From a virus, in IMG/VR virus record IMGVR_UViG_2124908035_000001, positions 1-55,349 of that record: a stretch of DNA of 55,349 nucleotides; one strand, 5' to 3'. The position numbers were made by a program, and so were the translations under genes. The notes under the pieces are model-generated. The model did no database searches. It saw nothing but the letters and a program-made list of their open reading frames with translations, and was not told the DNA's origin. Position 1 is the stretch's first letter, and every line of letters starts with the position of its first letter. Below, piece by piece: positions 7,852 through 15,909 of the stretch.

Positions 7852-8230
7852 GACAATCTTATTAGCCCGTTTTCATACTGGGACACCGGAACTCCTTTCT
7901 TTTCATGGCCGTGTCCCAGTACAAAACGGTGTCCCAGTATACTGGGACACACTTAACTCCTTTCGTTTCATGCGCGTGTCCCAGTGTCCCAGTAAAATAC
8001 GTGTTCGCGCATGTATACGCGAGGAAATCCCCCCAAATGCGGGGGGGGTCTTCCAGACGGTACAGGGCTTTTTTCAAGAAAAGACTGGGACACTGGGACA
8101 CGGACATGAAAACAAAGGGCTTCCGGTGTCCCAGTATGCAAAAAGACTGGGACACCGACTGGGACACGGGCTAAAAGACTGGGACACGGACCTAGTTTGT
8201 CGCAAATTTAAGCAAATTCGATGAAGAAAC
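7797..8230. other. Candidate replication origin with iterons
   Basis: No convincing gene lies between 7852 and 8220. Twelve exact ACTGGGACAC sites lie in both orientations: plus at 7877, 7941, 8084, 8092, 8146, 8158, 8178; minus at 7911, 7929, 7976, 7984, 8126 (left ends). Two form a perfect 22-bp palindrome (7929-7950), and two pairs overlap by 2 bases. Three sites belong to a longer 31-bp unit. AT-rich DNA borders the array at 7797-7875 and 8188-8230. Placement beside the replication ATPase supports an iteron origin; dense operator sites are the alternative. Confidence 0.75.
7890..8122. repeat. 31-bp compound iterons (three copies)
   Basis: 7890-7920 and 7955-7985 (plus) match at 28 of 31 positions; 8092-8122 is an inverted copy matching the first at 27 of 31. 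The conserved layout is a pyrimidine-rich CTCCTTT part, TTTCATG and then GTGTCCCAGT. Two protein contacts per unit are likely. Confidence 0.75.
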
Positions 8231-8451
8231 ATTCAGAAGACGAGTATAATCTCGGAAACCGGCTGGCTTCCAGGATCATCCTGGAGAATCCAACCCGATA
8301 CGGCGCCGGAATGGTCCGATGGGCCGAACTTTGGCAGGCGCAGAACGGAACCCAGGCGGAAGGAAACAGCGCAGCGGCGCCCAAACCCGACAAAGGCCAA
8401 CTGCCCCTGTTTAGAAATCAAAGTTTCGATTCGAAAGGAAGTTCAATATGA
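8221..8451 (+). CDS. Small phage-type hypothetical protein
   Basis: A 76-aa protein (NLGNRLASRIILENPTRYGAG, WAELWQAQN), first gene after the origin. No clear ribosome site precedes ATG 8221. It is coupled by ATGA to the next gene. Function unknown. Confidence 0.6.
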   Translation: MKKHSEDEYNLGNRLASRIILENPTRYGAGMVRWAELWQAQNGTQAEGNSAAAPKPDKGQLPLFRNQSFDSKGSSI

Positions 8452-8801
8452 ACCACCCTCCCAGAATGCCCTCAGCAGTAGAGGACGACCGCGGCCCCAT
8501 GCTCCGATACAAGGCCCTCGTGGAGATGGCCGAAAACGGACCTACCACCCTGGACCTCGACCGGCACAGGTACAAAGCTACAGCCAAAGGAATCTGCATC
8601 GGCTACTTCAGTTCGCTCCGCTTGGCGATGAACGAGGTAGACGCGATAACCCCGATTCGGCGGAATACCCTATGGGAGGTTCCCGAGATCGTGCCCGACT
8701 GCAATAGTTACGTGGTCGATGTGGTCAAGAGCATAGTATACGTTCGCATGGCCCAGGAAGTGAGGCAGGTAGTCGAGGAAGAATTCGAGGCGGCCGGATG
8801 A
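8448..8801 (+). CDS. Hypothetical protein preceding helicase-methylase
   Basis: A 117-aa protein with 4-base overlaps at both ends. The stretch LDLDRHRYKATAKGICIGYF suggests a small beta domain and the C-terminus is helical (VRQVVEEEFEAAG). It probably acts with the helicase-methyltransferase it is coupled to; the role is unknown. Confidence 0.65.
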   Translation: MNHPPRMPSAVEDDRGPMLRYKALVEMAENGPTTLDLDRHRYKATAKGICIGYFSSLRLAMNEVDAITPIRRNTLWEVPEIVPDCNSYVVDVVKSIVYVRMAQEVRQVVEEEFEAAG

Positions 8802-11800
8802 CTCCGCAACTTCGAGTGGACGACCGGCCCGACCTTATCAGGACGGATGGAACACGAACCGATGAGTGGTGCAGGTTATTGGGAGAGTACGACCAGATCG
8901 GCGAAGAGGCGGCAGTGTGGGCGACCACAAGGAAAGTTCAGATGAGCACAGGATACCAGGACTTTTTGAAGAGCAAGGCGGTAGTGGCCATCGACCGGGG
9001 CTACTCTGGACCTTTGAAGTTCACAGCCGACCTGAAACCGCACGCCGCGGATATCGCCCGCTGGATGATTCAAGGCGGGAACCGGGCTTGCTTCGCATCG
9101 TTCGGGCTCCACAAGACGAGCATTCAACTTCAGGTGTGCGAATCACTGCTCGACTCCGGCTGCAAGTCGGGACTCATCACCTGTCCGCTGGGAGTCCGAC
9201 GCGAGTTCATCAAAGAGAGCACCGCCCGGGGCTTCAAACGTATGCCGGTCTACGTCAGGACGAACGACGAGTACGACGAGTTGCGAGCCGAAGGGCACGA
9301 ACTGTTTTTGACAAACTACGAGCGCATCCGCGACGGCGACCTTGACCCCAACCGCTTCGACATCTGCTCGCTTGACGAGGCGGCGTGCTTCGCCGCCGGG
9401 ACTCTAATTGACACCCCAAGCGGCCCCGTTCCGATTGAGCGGCTTCAAATCGGAGATAGGATCTACAACGCCGCTGGTATTGACAAAATTAGCAAAAAAC
9501 ACGTGACGGCGGTAAACTTTGCCGTTAGAATAGAGGTAGATGGAAGACGCATCCTCAACAGCCCCGACCATCGGTATTTCACAAAGCGCGGCTGGATACG
9601 TGCCGCCGAACTACAACCCGGCGATTCCCTTGTACAAGCAACCTCGGCCATGCGACTGGTGCGGGTCGGAAATCATTCCCAGGACGCCACAGGAAGGCAG
9701 GAAGCATTTCTGCAACACATCCTGCTCAGCGAAATGGCGAACGTCGCTACCCGCGTTCAAGATAAACCCGAACGCGAAATGGCGACAGCCGCGCCAATGC
9801 GAACGGTGTGGAAAGACCTACTTTCTGCATTACGATTCAGAACTGAAGCGTCGGTATTGCAGCCGCCGATGCTCAGGAATAGCGCAAATGGAAGTGCCGG
9901 AGCGCAGGGCCACGACGGCGATTGTCTGTCATACGCCGGCAGTTCGGAAACTTGCAGGGCAGCGAATAGCAGCATGGTGGGCAGCGGGGAGCGAAAAAGC
10001 GCAGTTGAACAAAAAGCGTTTAGCGGACATGGGCAGGAATGCGACCAAGGAGACACACGACAAAGTTTCGGCAACTCTCAGACGGATTGGCCACCGGCCG
10101 AAGTGGATTGGCGGGAAGGGCCGCGGTATGACCGTTCCGCAGAGGCTTTTGCTGGAGTCCCTGGAGCCAGGTTGGGTACCGGAGCATCCTGTCCCAGTGA
10201 ACCCGCGCCGGCCCGATCTTCCAACCTGCCTGTATTTGGACCTCGCTATTCCGATTTACAAAATTGCAATCGAAGTGGACGGCGGGACGCACCGGATGAC
10301 AATCTGGAAACAGAGAGACGCGAAGAAAGAAGCCTACCTCTGTTCTCTCGGGTGGACAGTGTTGAGATTTTGGAACGAGGACATCCTGAGTTGGAAAGCC
10401 TCCGGGATGCCAACGGGAAGCTCTATTTCCACGACCTTACAGCAACACGGCATCCGTCATACTCAGTGAATTCGATACTCGTTCACAACTGCCTCCGCTC
10501 TTTCGGATCGAAAACCTATCAGACGTTTCTGCCGCTCTTCAACCAGGTGCCCTACAAGTTCGTAGCGACCGCGACCCCGAGCCCGAATCGGTTCAAGGAG
10601 CTGATCCACTACGCCGGGTTCCTCGGAATCATGGACACCGGCCAAGCCCTCACGAGGTTTTTCAAACGGGACAGCAGCAAGGCCGGCAACCTCCAGATCC
10701 ACCCGCACAAGTTGAAGGAGTTCCAACTGTGGCTCTCGACATGGGCCGTTTTCGTTCAGACCCCGAGCGATCTTGGATATTCCGATGAGGGATACGTTCT
10801 ACCGCCGCTTGAGATTCACCGGCATCGTTTGCCGGTCGATCACGCCTCAGCGGGGTATGACTCATGGGGGCAAGGAAAACTTTTGCGGAATGCCGCAACC
10901 AGTCTTAGCGACGCGGCGAAAGAAAAGCGGGACAGCTTGGGAATACGGACGTTCAGACTCAAGGAGATCATCAATGGCATTAGACAAAGCGGCATATCAG
11001 AAACAGTATCGGGAAAAGAACAAGGTCATCCTAACGGCAAAGAAGAAAATAAGGGGCCGGGCGGATTATCTGGCGAACCGCGAGAAATACAAAGCCAAAA
11101 ACAAAAAATGGAGAGAGGAAAATCCGGAACGGTACAAGGCTCTGACGAAGCGGTACCAGTTGGCCAATCGAGAGAAGGTAATGGCGGCAAGCAAGAGATG
11201 GTATGCGGAACACAGGGACCGAGCCAGGCTCTCAAACCGAGTGAGGAAGTTGAGGGATTACGGTCTCACTCAAGAGACCTTTCAGGAACGTCTGGAGAAG
11301 CAAAATGGAATCTGCCCGATCTGCCTCGGAATTATGCGGACTCCGGCAGTGGACCACAATCACCAAACCGGAGCAGTGCGGGGGCTTCTGTGCCAACAGT
11401 GCAATGCGGCAATCGGGCTATTCAAGGACAACCCGGAAATGCTTCAGCGGGCGATTCGCTACCTCAATTCATCGTGTGGTGCGAACTCAACGATGAACAG
11501 CGAGCCGTAGAAAAGTTGCTTGATGGGATGGGAGTTTCGTACACCTCCCTTGACGGTTCGATGTCGATTGAAAGCCGCGAGGAGCAGTTGGAGCACTGGT
11601 TGAACCGAGACACCGTCGCTCTGGTCACCAAACCTGTGATGTACGGATACGGGGCCAACCTGCAGCAGTGTCACATTTCGATTTTCTTCGGGATCGGCTA
11701 CAAGTTCAGCGATTTGGTACAGGCAATTGCGCGTACGCAGAGGTTTGGACAAGAGCACACGGTAGACGTTCACCTGATCTACACCGAATCGGAAGATCCG

Positions 11801-13180
11801 ATTTACGATGCTCTGATGGTGAAATGGAAACAGCATGAGGAGTTGCAAGGTTCTATGTCGAAAATCATCCGAGAGTGCGGACTGAATCAGATCAAGGCCG
11901 GCGCCGAAATGCAACGGAGTATCGGCGTGCCGCGGCAGGAAGTCAAAGGCTCACTCTTCACGGCGGTCTGCAATGACAACGTGATGGAGTTGCAGGGTCT
12001 TGAATGTGTGGACCCGGAGAGCACCCGACGAGTGCAGCACCTGATAACCGTTGCCGGCCAGAACGGGGATAAGTTGAAGGTGTCCCCCTCCGACTTGGGG
12101 ATTCGCACCGGAGCACACCGATTCGCAGACAACTCGGTAGACCTGATCGTGACCTCTGTCCCTTTCAGCGACGCATACGAATACACGGAGACCTACAACG
12201 ACTTCGGCCATAACGACGGGGACAAAGGATTCTTCGAGCAGATGGACTTCTTGACGCCAGAACTTATCCGCGCCCTGCGGCCCGGACGGCTCTACTGCGT
12301 CCACGCGAAAGACCGGATTGTGTACGGCTCCGTCTCAGGCGACGGCATGTACACGGTCAATCCGTTTTCAGACAAATGTGTAGCTCACCTGATTCGACAT
12401 GGTTTGAGGTATTGCGGCCGGATCACAGTGGTAACGGACGTGGTTCGGGAGAACAATCAAACCTACCGCCTCGGTTGGACCGAGAACTCGAAAGACGGGA
12501 CCAAGATGGGAGTGGGGAGCCCGGAGTACATTTTGCTTTTCAGGAAGCTGCCGACCGACACGACACGAGCCTATGCCGACGTGCCAGTTGTGAAATCTAA
12601 AACCGATTACACCAGGGCGAGATGGCAGTTCGATGCACACTCCATGTGGAGATCGAACGGCAACCGCTTCCTCCGGCCCGAAGACCTCGGTTCAATCCCC
12701 ATGGACAAGTTGCGGAAGCTCTGGCACCAGTACAGTGCCTCGCACGTGTACGACTACCAAGAGCACGTCTCATTGGCCGAGGAGATGGAGGCCCGCGGGA
12801 TACTGCCGAGCACGTTCATGGCGCTCGACCCGCCGAATCCAAATTCACCTTGGGTGTGGGACGACGTGGCCAGGATGCGGACTCTAAATTCAGAGCAGGT
12901 AAGGAAAAATCTGACGATGCACATTTGCCCGCTTCAGCTCGACATCTGCGAGCGGCTGATAGAGCGGTACTCGAATCCGGGAGATCTGGTCCTTGATCCA
13001 TTTGGCGGCGTTGGTTCGGTTGCATATTGCGCCGTATCGATGGGCCGAAAGGCATTCACGATTGAGCTAAACGAGCAGTATCACCGGGATGCGGTTGGAT
13101 ATTGCCGAGCCGCCGAAATGAAAGCCTCCATGCCCACATTGTTTGATCTTGAACCGATACAGCCAGAGATCGAGACGTAG
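8798..13180 (+). CDS. Helicase-DNA methyltransferase fusion with intein and second insertion
   Basis: A 1460-codon open frame. Residues 60-196 are the first half of an SNF2-like helicase domain (FASFGLHKTSIQL as motif I, DEAA as motif II). Residues 197-564 are an intein. From 565 the helicase resumes (CLRSFGSKTYQTF; ATATPSPN). It is interrupted again at about 725-889 by sequence encoding an endonuclease in another frame, then continues with FIVWCELNDEQ and QAIARTQRFGQ (motif VI). Residues from about 1094 form a beta-class DNA methyltransferase: TSVPFSDAYEY in place of the usual SPPY motif, then DPFGGVG near 1400. Related fusions occur in phages. Whether one continuous polypeptide is made is doubtful because of the second insertion. 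Confidence 0.85.
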   Translation: MTPQLRVDDRPDLIRTDGTRTDEWCRLLGEYDQIGEEAAVWATTRKVQMSTGYQDFLKSKAVVAIDRGYSGPLKFTADLKPHAADIARWMIQGGNRACFASFGLHKTSIQLQVCESLLDSGCKSGLITCPLGVRREFIKESTARGFKRMPVYVRTNDEYDELRAEGHELFLTNYERIRDGDLDPNRFDICSLDEAACFAAGTLIDTPSGPVPIERLQIGDRIYNAAGIDKISKKHVTAVNFAVRIEVDGRRILNSPDHRYFTKRGWIRAAELQPGDSLVQATSAMRLVRVGNHSQDATGRQEAFLQHILLSEMANVATRVQDKPEREMATAAPMRTVWKDLLSALRFRTEASVLQPPMLRNSANGSAGAQGHDGDCLSYAGSSETCRAANSSMVGSGERKSAVEQKAFSGHGQECDQGDTRQSFGNSQTDWPPAEVDWREGPRYDRSAEAFAGVPGARLGTGASCPSEPAPARSSNLPVFGPRYSDLQNCNRSGRRDAPDDNLETERREERSLPLFSRVDSVEILERGHPELESLRDANGKLYFHDLTATRHPSYSVNSILVHNCLRSFGSKTYQTFLPLFNQVPYKFVATATPSPNRFKELIHYAGFLGIMDTGQALTRFFKRDSSKAGNLQIHPHKLKEFQLWLSTWAVFVQTPSDLGYSDEGYVLPPLEIHRHRLPVDHASAGYDSWGQGKLLRNAATSLSDAAKEKRDSLGIRTFRLKEIINGIRQSGISETVSGKEQGHPNGKEENKGPGGLSGEPREIQSQKQKMERGKSGTVQGSDEAVPVGQSREGNGGKQEMVCGTQGPSQALKPSEEVEGLRSHSRDLSGTSGEAKWNLPDLPRNYADSGSGPQSPNRSSAGASVPTVQCGNRAIQGQPGNASAGDSLPQFIVWCELNDEQRAVEKLLDGMGVSYTSLDGSMSIESREEQLEHWLNRDTVALVTKPVMYGYGANLQQCHISIFFGIGYKFSDLVQAIARTQRFGQEHTVDVHLIYTESEDPIYDALMVKWKQHEELQGSMSKIIRECGLNQIKAGAEMQRSIGVPRQEVKGSLFTAVCNDNVMELQGLECVDPESTRRVQHLITVAGQNGDKLKVSPSDLGIRTGAHRFADNSVDLIVTSVPFSDAYEYTETYNDFGHNDGDKGFFEQMDFLTPELIRALRPGRLYCVHAKDRIVYGSVSGDGMYTVNPFSDKCVAHLIRHGLRYCGRITVVTDVVRENNQTYRLGWTENSKDGTKMGVGSPEYILLFRKLPTDTTRAYADVPVVKSKTDYTRARWQFDAHSMWRSNGNRFLRPEDLGSIPMDKLRKLWHQYSASHVYDYQEHVSLAEEMEARGILPSTFMALDPPNPNSPWVWDDVARMRTLNSEQVRKNLTMHICPLQLDICERLIERYSNPGDLVLDPFGGVGSVAYCAVSMGRKAFTIELNEQYHRDAVGYCRAAEMKASMPTLFDLEPIQPEIET
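9386..10489 (+). other. Intein inserted at helicase motif II
   Basis: The splice points are clear: N-extein DEAA, then Cys1 (codon 9386) of CFAAGTLIDTPSGPVPIERL (block A). Block B is LNSPDHRYFTKRGWIRAAEL. Block F/G is LYFHDLTATRHPSYS then SILVHN, with penultimate His and terminal Asn at 10489, and C-extein Cys (codon 10490). It sits in the ATPase active site, a common intein position. The middle (about 9650-10337) has no endonuclease in this frame. It is the shadow of an endonuclease gene in the +1 frame but remains free of stop codons. Confidence 0.9.
9540..10469 (+). CDS. Vsr/EDxHD-like homing endonuclease nested out of frame in the intein
   Basis: Up to 309 aa, read +1 relative to the helicase. 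The first 25 residues overlap intein block B, so the true start may be later. Two Cys4 zinc motifs follow (CDWC...CNTSC; CERC...CSRRC), and the nuclease-like core is IAIEVDGGTHRM and GWTVLRFWNEDIL, as in Vsr-related homing nucleases. It ends 20 bases before the intein ends. It presumably cuts intein-less helicase genes. It could be translated from its own start (AGAGG precedes ATG 9540) or reached by frameshifting. Confidence 0.8.
   Translation: MEDASSTAPTIGISQSAAGYVPPNYNPAIPLYKQPRPCDWCGSEIIPRTPQEGRKHFCNTSCSAKWRTSLPAFKINPNAKWRQPRQCERCGKTYFLHYDSELKRRYCSRRCSGIAQMEVPERRATTAIVCHTPAVRKLAGQRIAAWWAAGSEKAQLNKKRLADMGRNATKETHDKVSATLRRIGHRPKWIGGKGRGMTVPQRLLLESLEPGWVPEHPVPVNPRRPDLPTCLYLDLAIPIYKIAIEVDGGTHRMTIWKQRDAKKEAYLCSLGWTVLRFWNEDILSWKASGMPTGSSISTTLQQHGIRHTQ
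10974..11510 (+). CDS. Endonuclease VII-like HNH nuclease nested out of frame in the helicase
   Basis: A 178-aa protein read +1 relative to the helicase. AAGGAG (10961-10966) stands 7 bases before ATG 10974, so it has its own ribosome site. The N-terminal half is basic with repeated NREKYKAKNKKW-like helices. The C-terminal half carries CPICLG, the catalytic DHNHQTGAVRGLLC and CQQCNAAIG, as in recombination endonuclease VII-type homing nucleases. No intein blocks surround it, and its 3' end overlaps resumed helicase codons (from about 11466). Confidence 0.85.
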   Translation: MALDKAAYQKQYREKNKVILTAKKKIRGRADYLANREKYKAKNKKWREENPERYKALTKRYQLANREKVMAASKRWYAEHRDRARLSNRVRKLRDYGLTQETFQERLEKQNGICPICLGIMRTPAVDHNHQTGAVRGLLCQQCNAAIGLFKDNPEMLQRAIRYLNSSCGANSTMNSEP

Positions 13181-13234
13181 GAATTCTCGCTGCAAGTCCT
13201 GGTACCAGTTTGAGAATAAAACCCGCCTGATCTA

Positions 13235-13263
13235 TTGACACTCTGCAAAGATGTTTCCATACT
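13235..13263 (+). promoter_or_regulatory. Promoter of HNH gene (leaderless)
   Basis: TTGACA (13235-13240), 17 bases, CATACT (13258-13263). The GTG start at 13272 follows after 8 bases, so little or no leader is expected. Confidence 0.75.
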
Positions 13264-13271
13264 GAAATTAC

Positions 13272-13943
13272 GTGACGAACAATCCAACCAGACGCCCCAG
13301 AATCAGGCCATCGGCAGAATGGTTGCGAGACCAGTACGAGACGCAAGGTCGGGACTGTGTTCAAATCGCCAAGGATCTTGAAATCGACCCCAAGACGGCG
13401 TGGGAATGGGTCAGAGCAGTTGGGATCGCAACACGAAAGCGCGGCTTCGGCCATCCACAAAACTACTTTGTAAAAGGGCAACGTAGCGGGTTCGCCGGCC
13501 ATCGGCACTCAGCCGAAACGCGAGAGTTGGTTGGTATCGCATCCCGCGCCAGAAATGCCGTCCCTTATCTGAAGAATGGTGTTCATTGGCTGAAAGGGAC
13601 AGCCGGAGCCGTCAATCCACATTGGCGCGGCGGAATCACTCCGGAACGGCAGACGTTCTATCGAAGCCCCGAATGGAAAGCGTGCGTCAAGGCCGTATGG
13701 AAACGGGATAACGGTATCTGTCGGCGTTGTGAATTGGACTTTCGCACAGTCGAACGACAAACGCAAGACTTCGCCCTTCATCACGTCGATTCATTCTCGA
13801 TTGTAGAACGCCGCGCCGACCCCGATAACGTGGTTCTGTTGTGTGCGACGTGCCACTACTGGACTCACAGCAGGCAGAACACCGAGCGGCTGTTTTTGGG
13901 AAAAGGCCACGAAAGCCGCCGCTGGGCCGAGATCGAGTCCTAG
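13272..13943 (+). CDS. HNH homing-type endonuclease with N-terminal HTH
   Basis: A 223-aa protein. Residues 15-50 form a helix-turn-helix (CVQIAKDLEIDPKTAWEWVRA). NUMOD-like residues follow (KGQRSGFAGHRHSAETRE). The HNH core is CRRCELDF, LHHVDSFSIVE, then NVVLLCATCHYW. It starts at GTG 13272 under its own promoter. Free-standing HNH genes like this commonly sit beside the gene they target, here the methyltransferase-helicase. Confidence 0.85.
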   Translation: MTNNPTRRPRIRPSAEWLRDQYETQGRDCVQIAKDLEIDPKTAWEWVRAVGIATRKRGFGHPQNYFVKGQRSGFAGHRHSAETRELVGIASRARNAVPYLKNGVHWLKGTAGAVNPHWRGGITPERQTFYRSPEWKACVKAVWKRDNGICRRCELDFRTVERQTQDFALHHVDSFSIVERRADPDNVVLLCATCHYWTHSRQNTERLFLGKGHESRRWAEIES

Positions 13944-13976
13944 TACCCGATCCTCAAATAAAAGTACCGCCACCCA

Positions 13977-14005
13977 TTGACAGACGGTAAAGCATCCCGC
14001 ATACT
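13977..14005 (+). promoter_or_regulatory. Promoter of the 14-16.6 kb operon
   Basis: TTGACA (13977-13982), N17, CATACT (14000-14005). ATG 14014 is 8 bases downstream. The spacer starts GACGGTAAAG, nearly the same as the promoter at 16965, suggesting a shared operator. Confidence 0.75.
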
Positions 14006-14013
14006 GAAGGTGC

Positions 14014-14175
14014 ATGAAAAGCGCAGTCAGAGAAGCCGAAACCGAGACGGTCCAGGAAGCTCCGGCGTGCCTGAGTTGCGGATCGCCAAGGATGGATTGG
14101 ACCGAAGCCGGTTGGAAGTGCCAGGACTGCGGCGCCGTCGAACTGGTATCGGTCGAGCAGAGGAAGGTCGCCTGA
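14014..14175 (+). CDS. Zinc-ribbon small protein
   Basis: A 53-aa protein (MKSAVREAETETV...) with two CxxC pairs (CLSCGSPRMDW and CQDCGAVEL), a textbook zinc ribbon. It starts right after a CATACT promoter and its stop overlaps the next ATG. It may be a DNA- or RNA-binding adaptor. Confidence 0.75.
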   Translation: MKSAVREAETETVQEAPACLSCGSPRMDWTEAGWKCQDCGAVELVSVEQRKVA

Positions 14176-14522
14176 TGCTCCGCCGCTATTCCAGGCTGCG
14201 AACCTACGCCCGGCTGAAGCCGTACCGCCTGAAGCCCAGGCGCGGGAAGATCGAGGACCCGGCCTATCTGCGGTTCATCCGGCGACAACCGTGCATGATC
14301 GAGAACCGGAAGTGCCGGGGACAGATCGACCCTCACCACGTCGGACATTACGGGCAGGCCCGAGCGAACGATTACAACGCCGTGCCCTTGTGCCGGGTTC
14401 ACCACGACGAAGCGACGTTGATTCACAATGGACCGTTCGAGGACCGCTACGGGGTATCGTTCTCTGCCGCGATTGAGGGGTTGAACGAGGAGTACCGGAG
14501 CACGAGAGGCAATATCAAATGA
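14175..14522 (+). CDS. HNH nuclease of phage Ref/DUF968-like type
   Basis: A 115-aa basic protein. CMIENRKCRGQIDPHHVG, then NAVPLCRVHHDEATLIH, form the HNH-like centre seen in phage recombination-associated nucleases. ATG 14175 overlaps the preceding stop; earlier in-frame codons overlap the zinc-ribbon gene and are rejected. A role in recombination or DNA processing is inferred from the family. Confidence 0.75.
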   Translation: MLRRYSRLRTYARLKPYRLKPRRGKIEDPAYLRFIRRQPCMIENRKCRGQIDPHHVGHYGQARANDYNAVPLCRVHHDEATLIHNGPFEDRYGVSFSAAIEGLNEEYRSTRGNIK

Positions 14523-15142
14523 GCACCAAAATAATGAGCGCCGAGCAGTTTCTGATAGACGTTTCCAAACACGAGATGAAGGTTCACCTAAAGGACGGTC
14601 TGTATCGACATCTCATTTACCGCAACCCGCAAACCGGGAATATGTGGTTCGAGATCGTCACATGGCCCGGTAGTTTGGCGATCCACGGAGACATGGGAAC
14701 GTGGACGTTTTCCAGAGTCGATGATATGTTCACATTCTTCCGCTCAAAAGAACTGAAGATCAACGCTTCGTACTGGCATGAGAAGATCCAGAGCGAAAGC
14801 CGCTTCGGTGGCCCGGCTGAGAGATTCAACGCCGACACGTTCAAGGCAAATGTGCTGGACAGCCTTGACGGCTACGAATTAGAAGACCCCCGAAAGGCCG
14901 AAGTGATTGCGGCACTAGAGGAGGAAGTGTTCGGAGACGAAGACGAATCGAACGCGCGAAGATGCCTTGCAAACTTCGAGCACGACGGCTTTTCGTTCTC
15001 GGACTCCTGGGAGATCGACGGAAATGGATACACGTACCACTTCCTGTGGTGCCTACACGCGATAGTCTGGGCGATCCAACGGTACGATGCCGCCCTCACA
15101 AAGCCGCAAGCAGCCGAAGGAGAAACCCGTGAGCAAACCTAG
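14519..15142 (+). CDS. Conserved phage hypothetical protein
   Basis: A 207-aa soluble protein whose N-terminal half (SAEQFLIDVSKHEM, DGLYRHLIYRNP, ITWPG-like VTWPGSLAIHGDMG) resembles a widespread phage protein of unknown role. SWEIDGNGYTYHFLWCLHAI near the end is also typical. Coupled by ATGA to the HNH gene. Confidence 0.75.
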   Translation: MSTKIMSAEQFLIDVSKHEMKVHLKDGLYRHLIYRNPQTGNMWFEIVTWPGSLAIHGDMGTWTFSRVDDMFTFFRSKELKINASYWHEKIQSESRFGGPAERFNADTFKANVLDSLDGYELEDPRKAEVIAALEEEVFGDEDESNARRCLANFEHDGFSFSDSWEIDGNGYTYHFLWCLHAIVWAIQRYDAALTKPQAAEGETREQT

Positions 15143-15398
15143 CGCCGAGACCATCCAGACGTTGAAGGACATCCAAACCGAGATCGGAGCCGGGATGGTG
15201 CTTATTCCGAGATCGGAAGCCGATCACGCGCACAACAACGCCTGCAACCGAGCCAACCAGATCATTCGCTGCTATGCCGAAGGCCAGGGGCTTTTTCAAA
15301 TGACGCGCCAGATGGAAGGCCGGTCCGTCCGCGCCCCCAAGAGAGTTTCAAAACCGAAAAAGGAGAGAACCGATGAAGAGCGAAGTACTGGAGTTTAA
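15129..15398 (+). CDS. Hypothetical basic protein
   Basis: An 89-aa protein starting at GTG 15129 with GAAGGAG in front, overlapping the previous gene by 14 bases. The C-terminus is basic (RVSKPKKERTDEE). Function unknown. Confidence 0.6.
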   Translation: MSKPSAETIQTLKDIQTEIGAGMVLIPRSEADHAHNNACNRANQIIRCYAEGQGLFQMTRQMEGRSVRAPKRVSKPKKERTDEERSTGV

Positions 15399-15909
15399 GC
15401 CAGGAGTGCCCGAGCAGGTTGCGCTAAAGTTCCCAACGGGCAAGGAAATCAAGACGGCCCGCGGCATGAGATATCTGTTCAGCCTCACGGACGGCCGTGT
15501 CATGTTCACCGGAGCCCCGGTAGCCGGCCAGGTCCAGGCCCTCGGTCTGAAGATTGGGGAGCCGTTCCGAATTGGCTATCGAGAGATCGAAGTTGACGGC
15601 CGCAAGGTCTACGAATGGAGAGTCGGAAGAATCGAAGCCACGACGCCGAGCCCAGCGCGTAAAGAAGCTGCAACGAAGCCGAATCAGCCAGGCCATGCGA
15701 CCCATCACGGGATACCGTACCGAGACCTTAAGTCCGAATGGCTCAAGTGTGCCGATGAAGCCGTGCAAGTTCTCGTGACGGTTCGGGAACATGCAACCGC
15801 GGCAGGCTTGCCGGTCCAGTTCTCAGGGGAGGACGTGCGGCAGGTTGCGGCGACCTTGTACATTCAGAGAAGCCAGGAGCGGCGGTATGCGCCGTCGAGC
15901 TACCGATGA
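15373..15909 (+). CDS. Hypothetical protein, possible OB-like N-terminus
   Basis: A 178-aa protein. Residues 15-85 look like a small beta barrel (MRYLFSLTDGRVMFTG, FRIGYREIEVDGRKVYEWRVG), followed by a linker and a helical C-terminus. ATG 15373 has AAAGGAG in front and overlaps the preceding gene by 26 bases. Single-stranded DNA binding is possible but unproven. Confidence 0.65.
   Translation: MKSEVLEFKPGVPEQVALKFPTGKEIKTARGMRYLFSLTDGRVMFTGAPVAGQVQALGLKIGEPFRIGYREIEVDGRKVYEWRVGRIEATTPSPARKEAATKPNQPGHATHHGIPYRDLKSEWLKCADEAVQVLVTVREHATAAGLPVQFSGEDVRQVAATLYIQRSQERRYAPSSYR

Noticed and set aside
7877-8187. CRISPR array reading of the ACTGGGACAC repeats
   Set aside because: Repeats are only 10 bp, occur in both orientations, overlap, and have irregular gaps; no cas genes are present.
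7841-8224. 127-codon frame (and shorter frames on both strands) within the iteron array
   Set aside because: The translations just repeat the decamer in different frames, lack ribosome sites and cover a region better explained as an origin.
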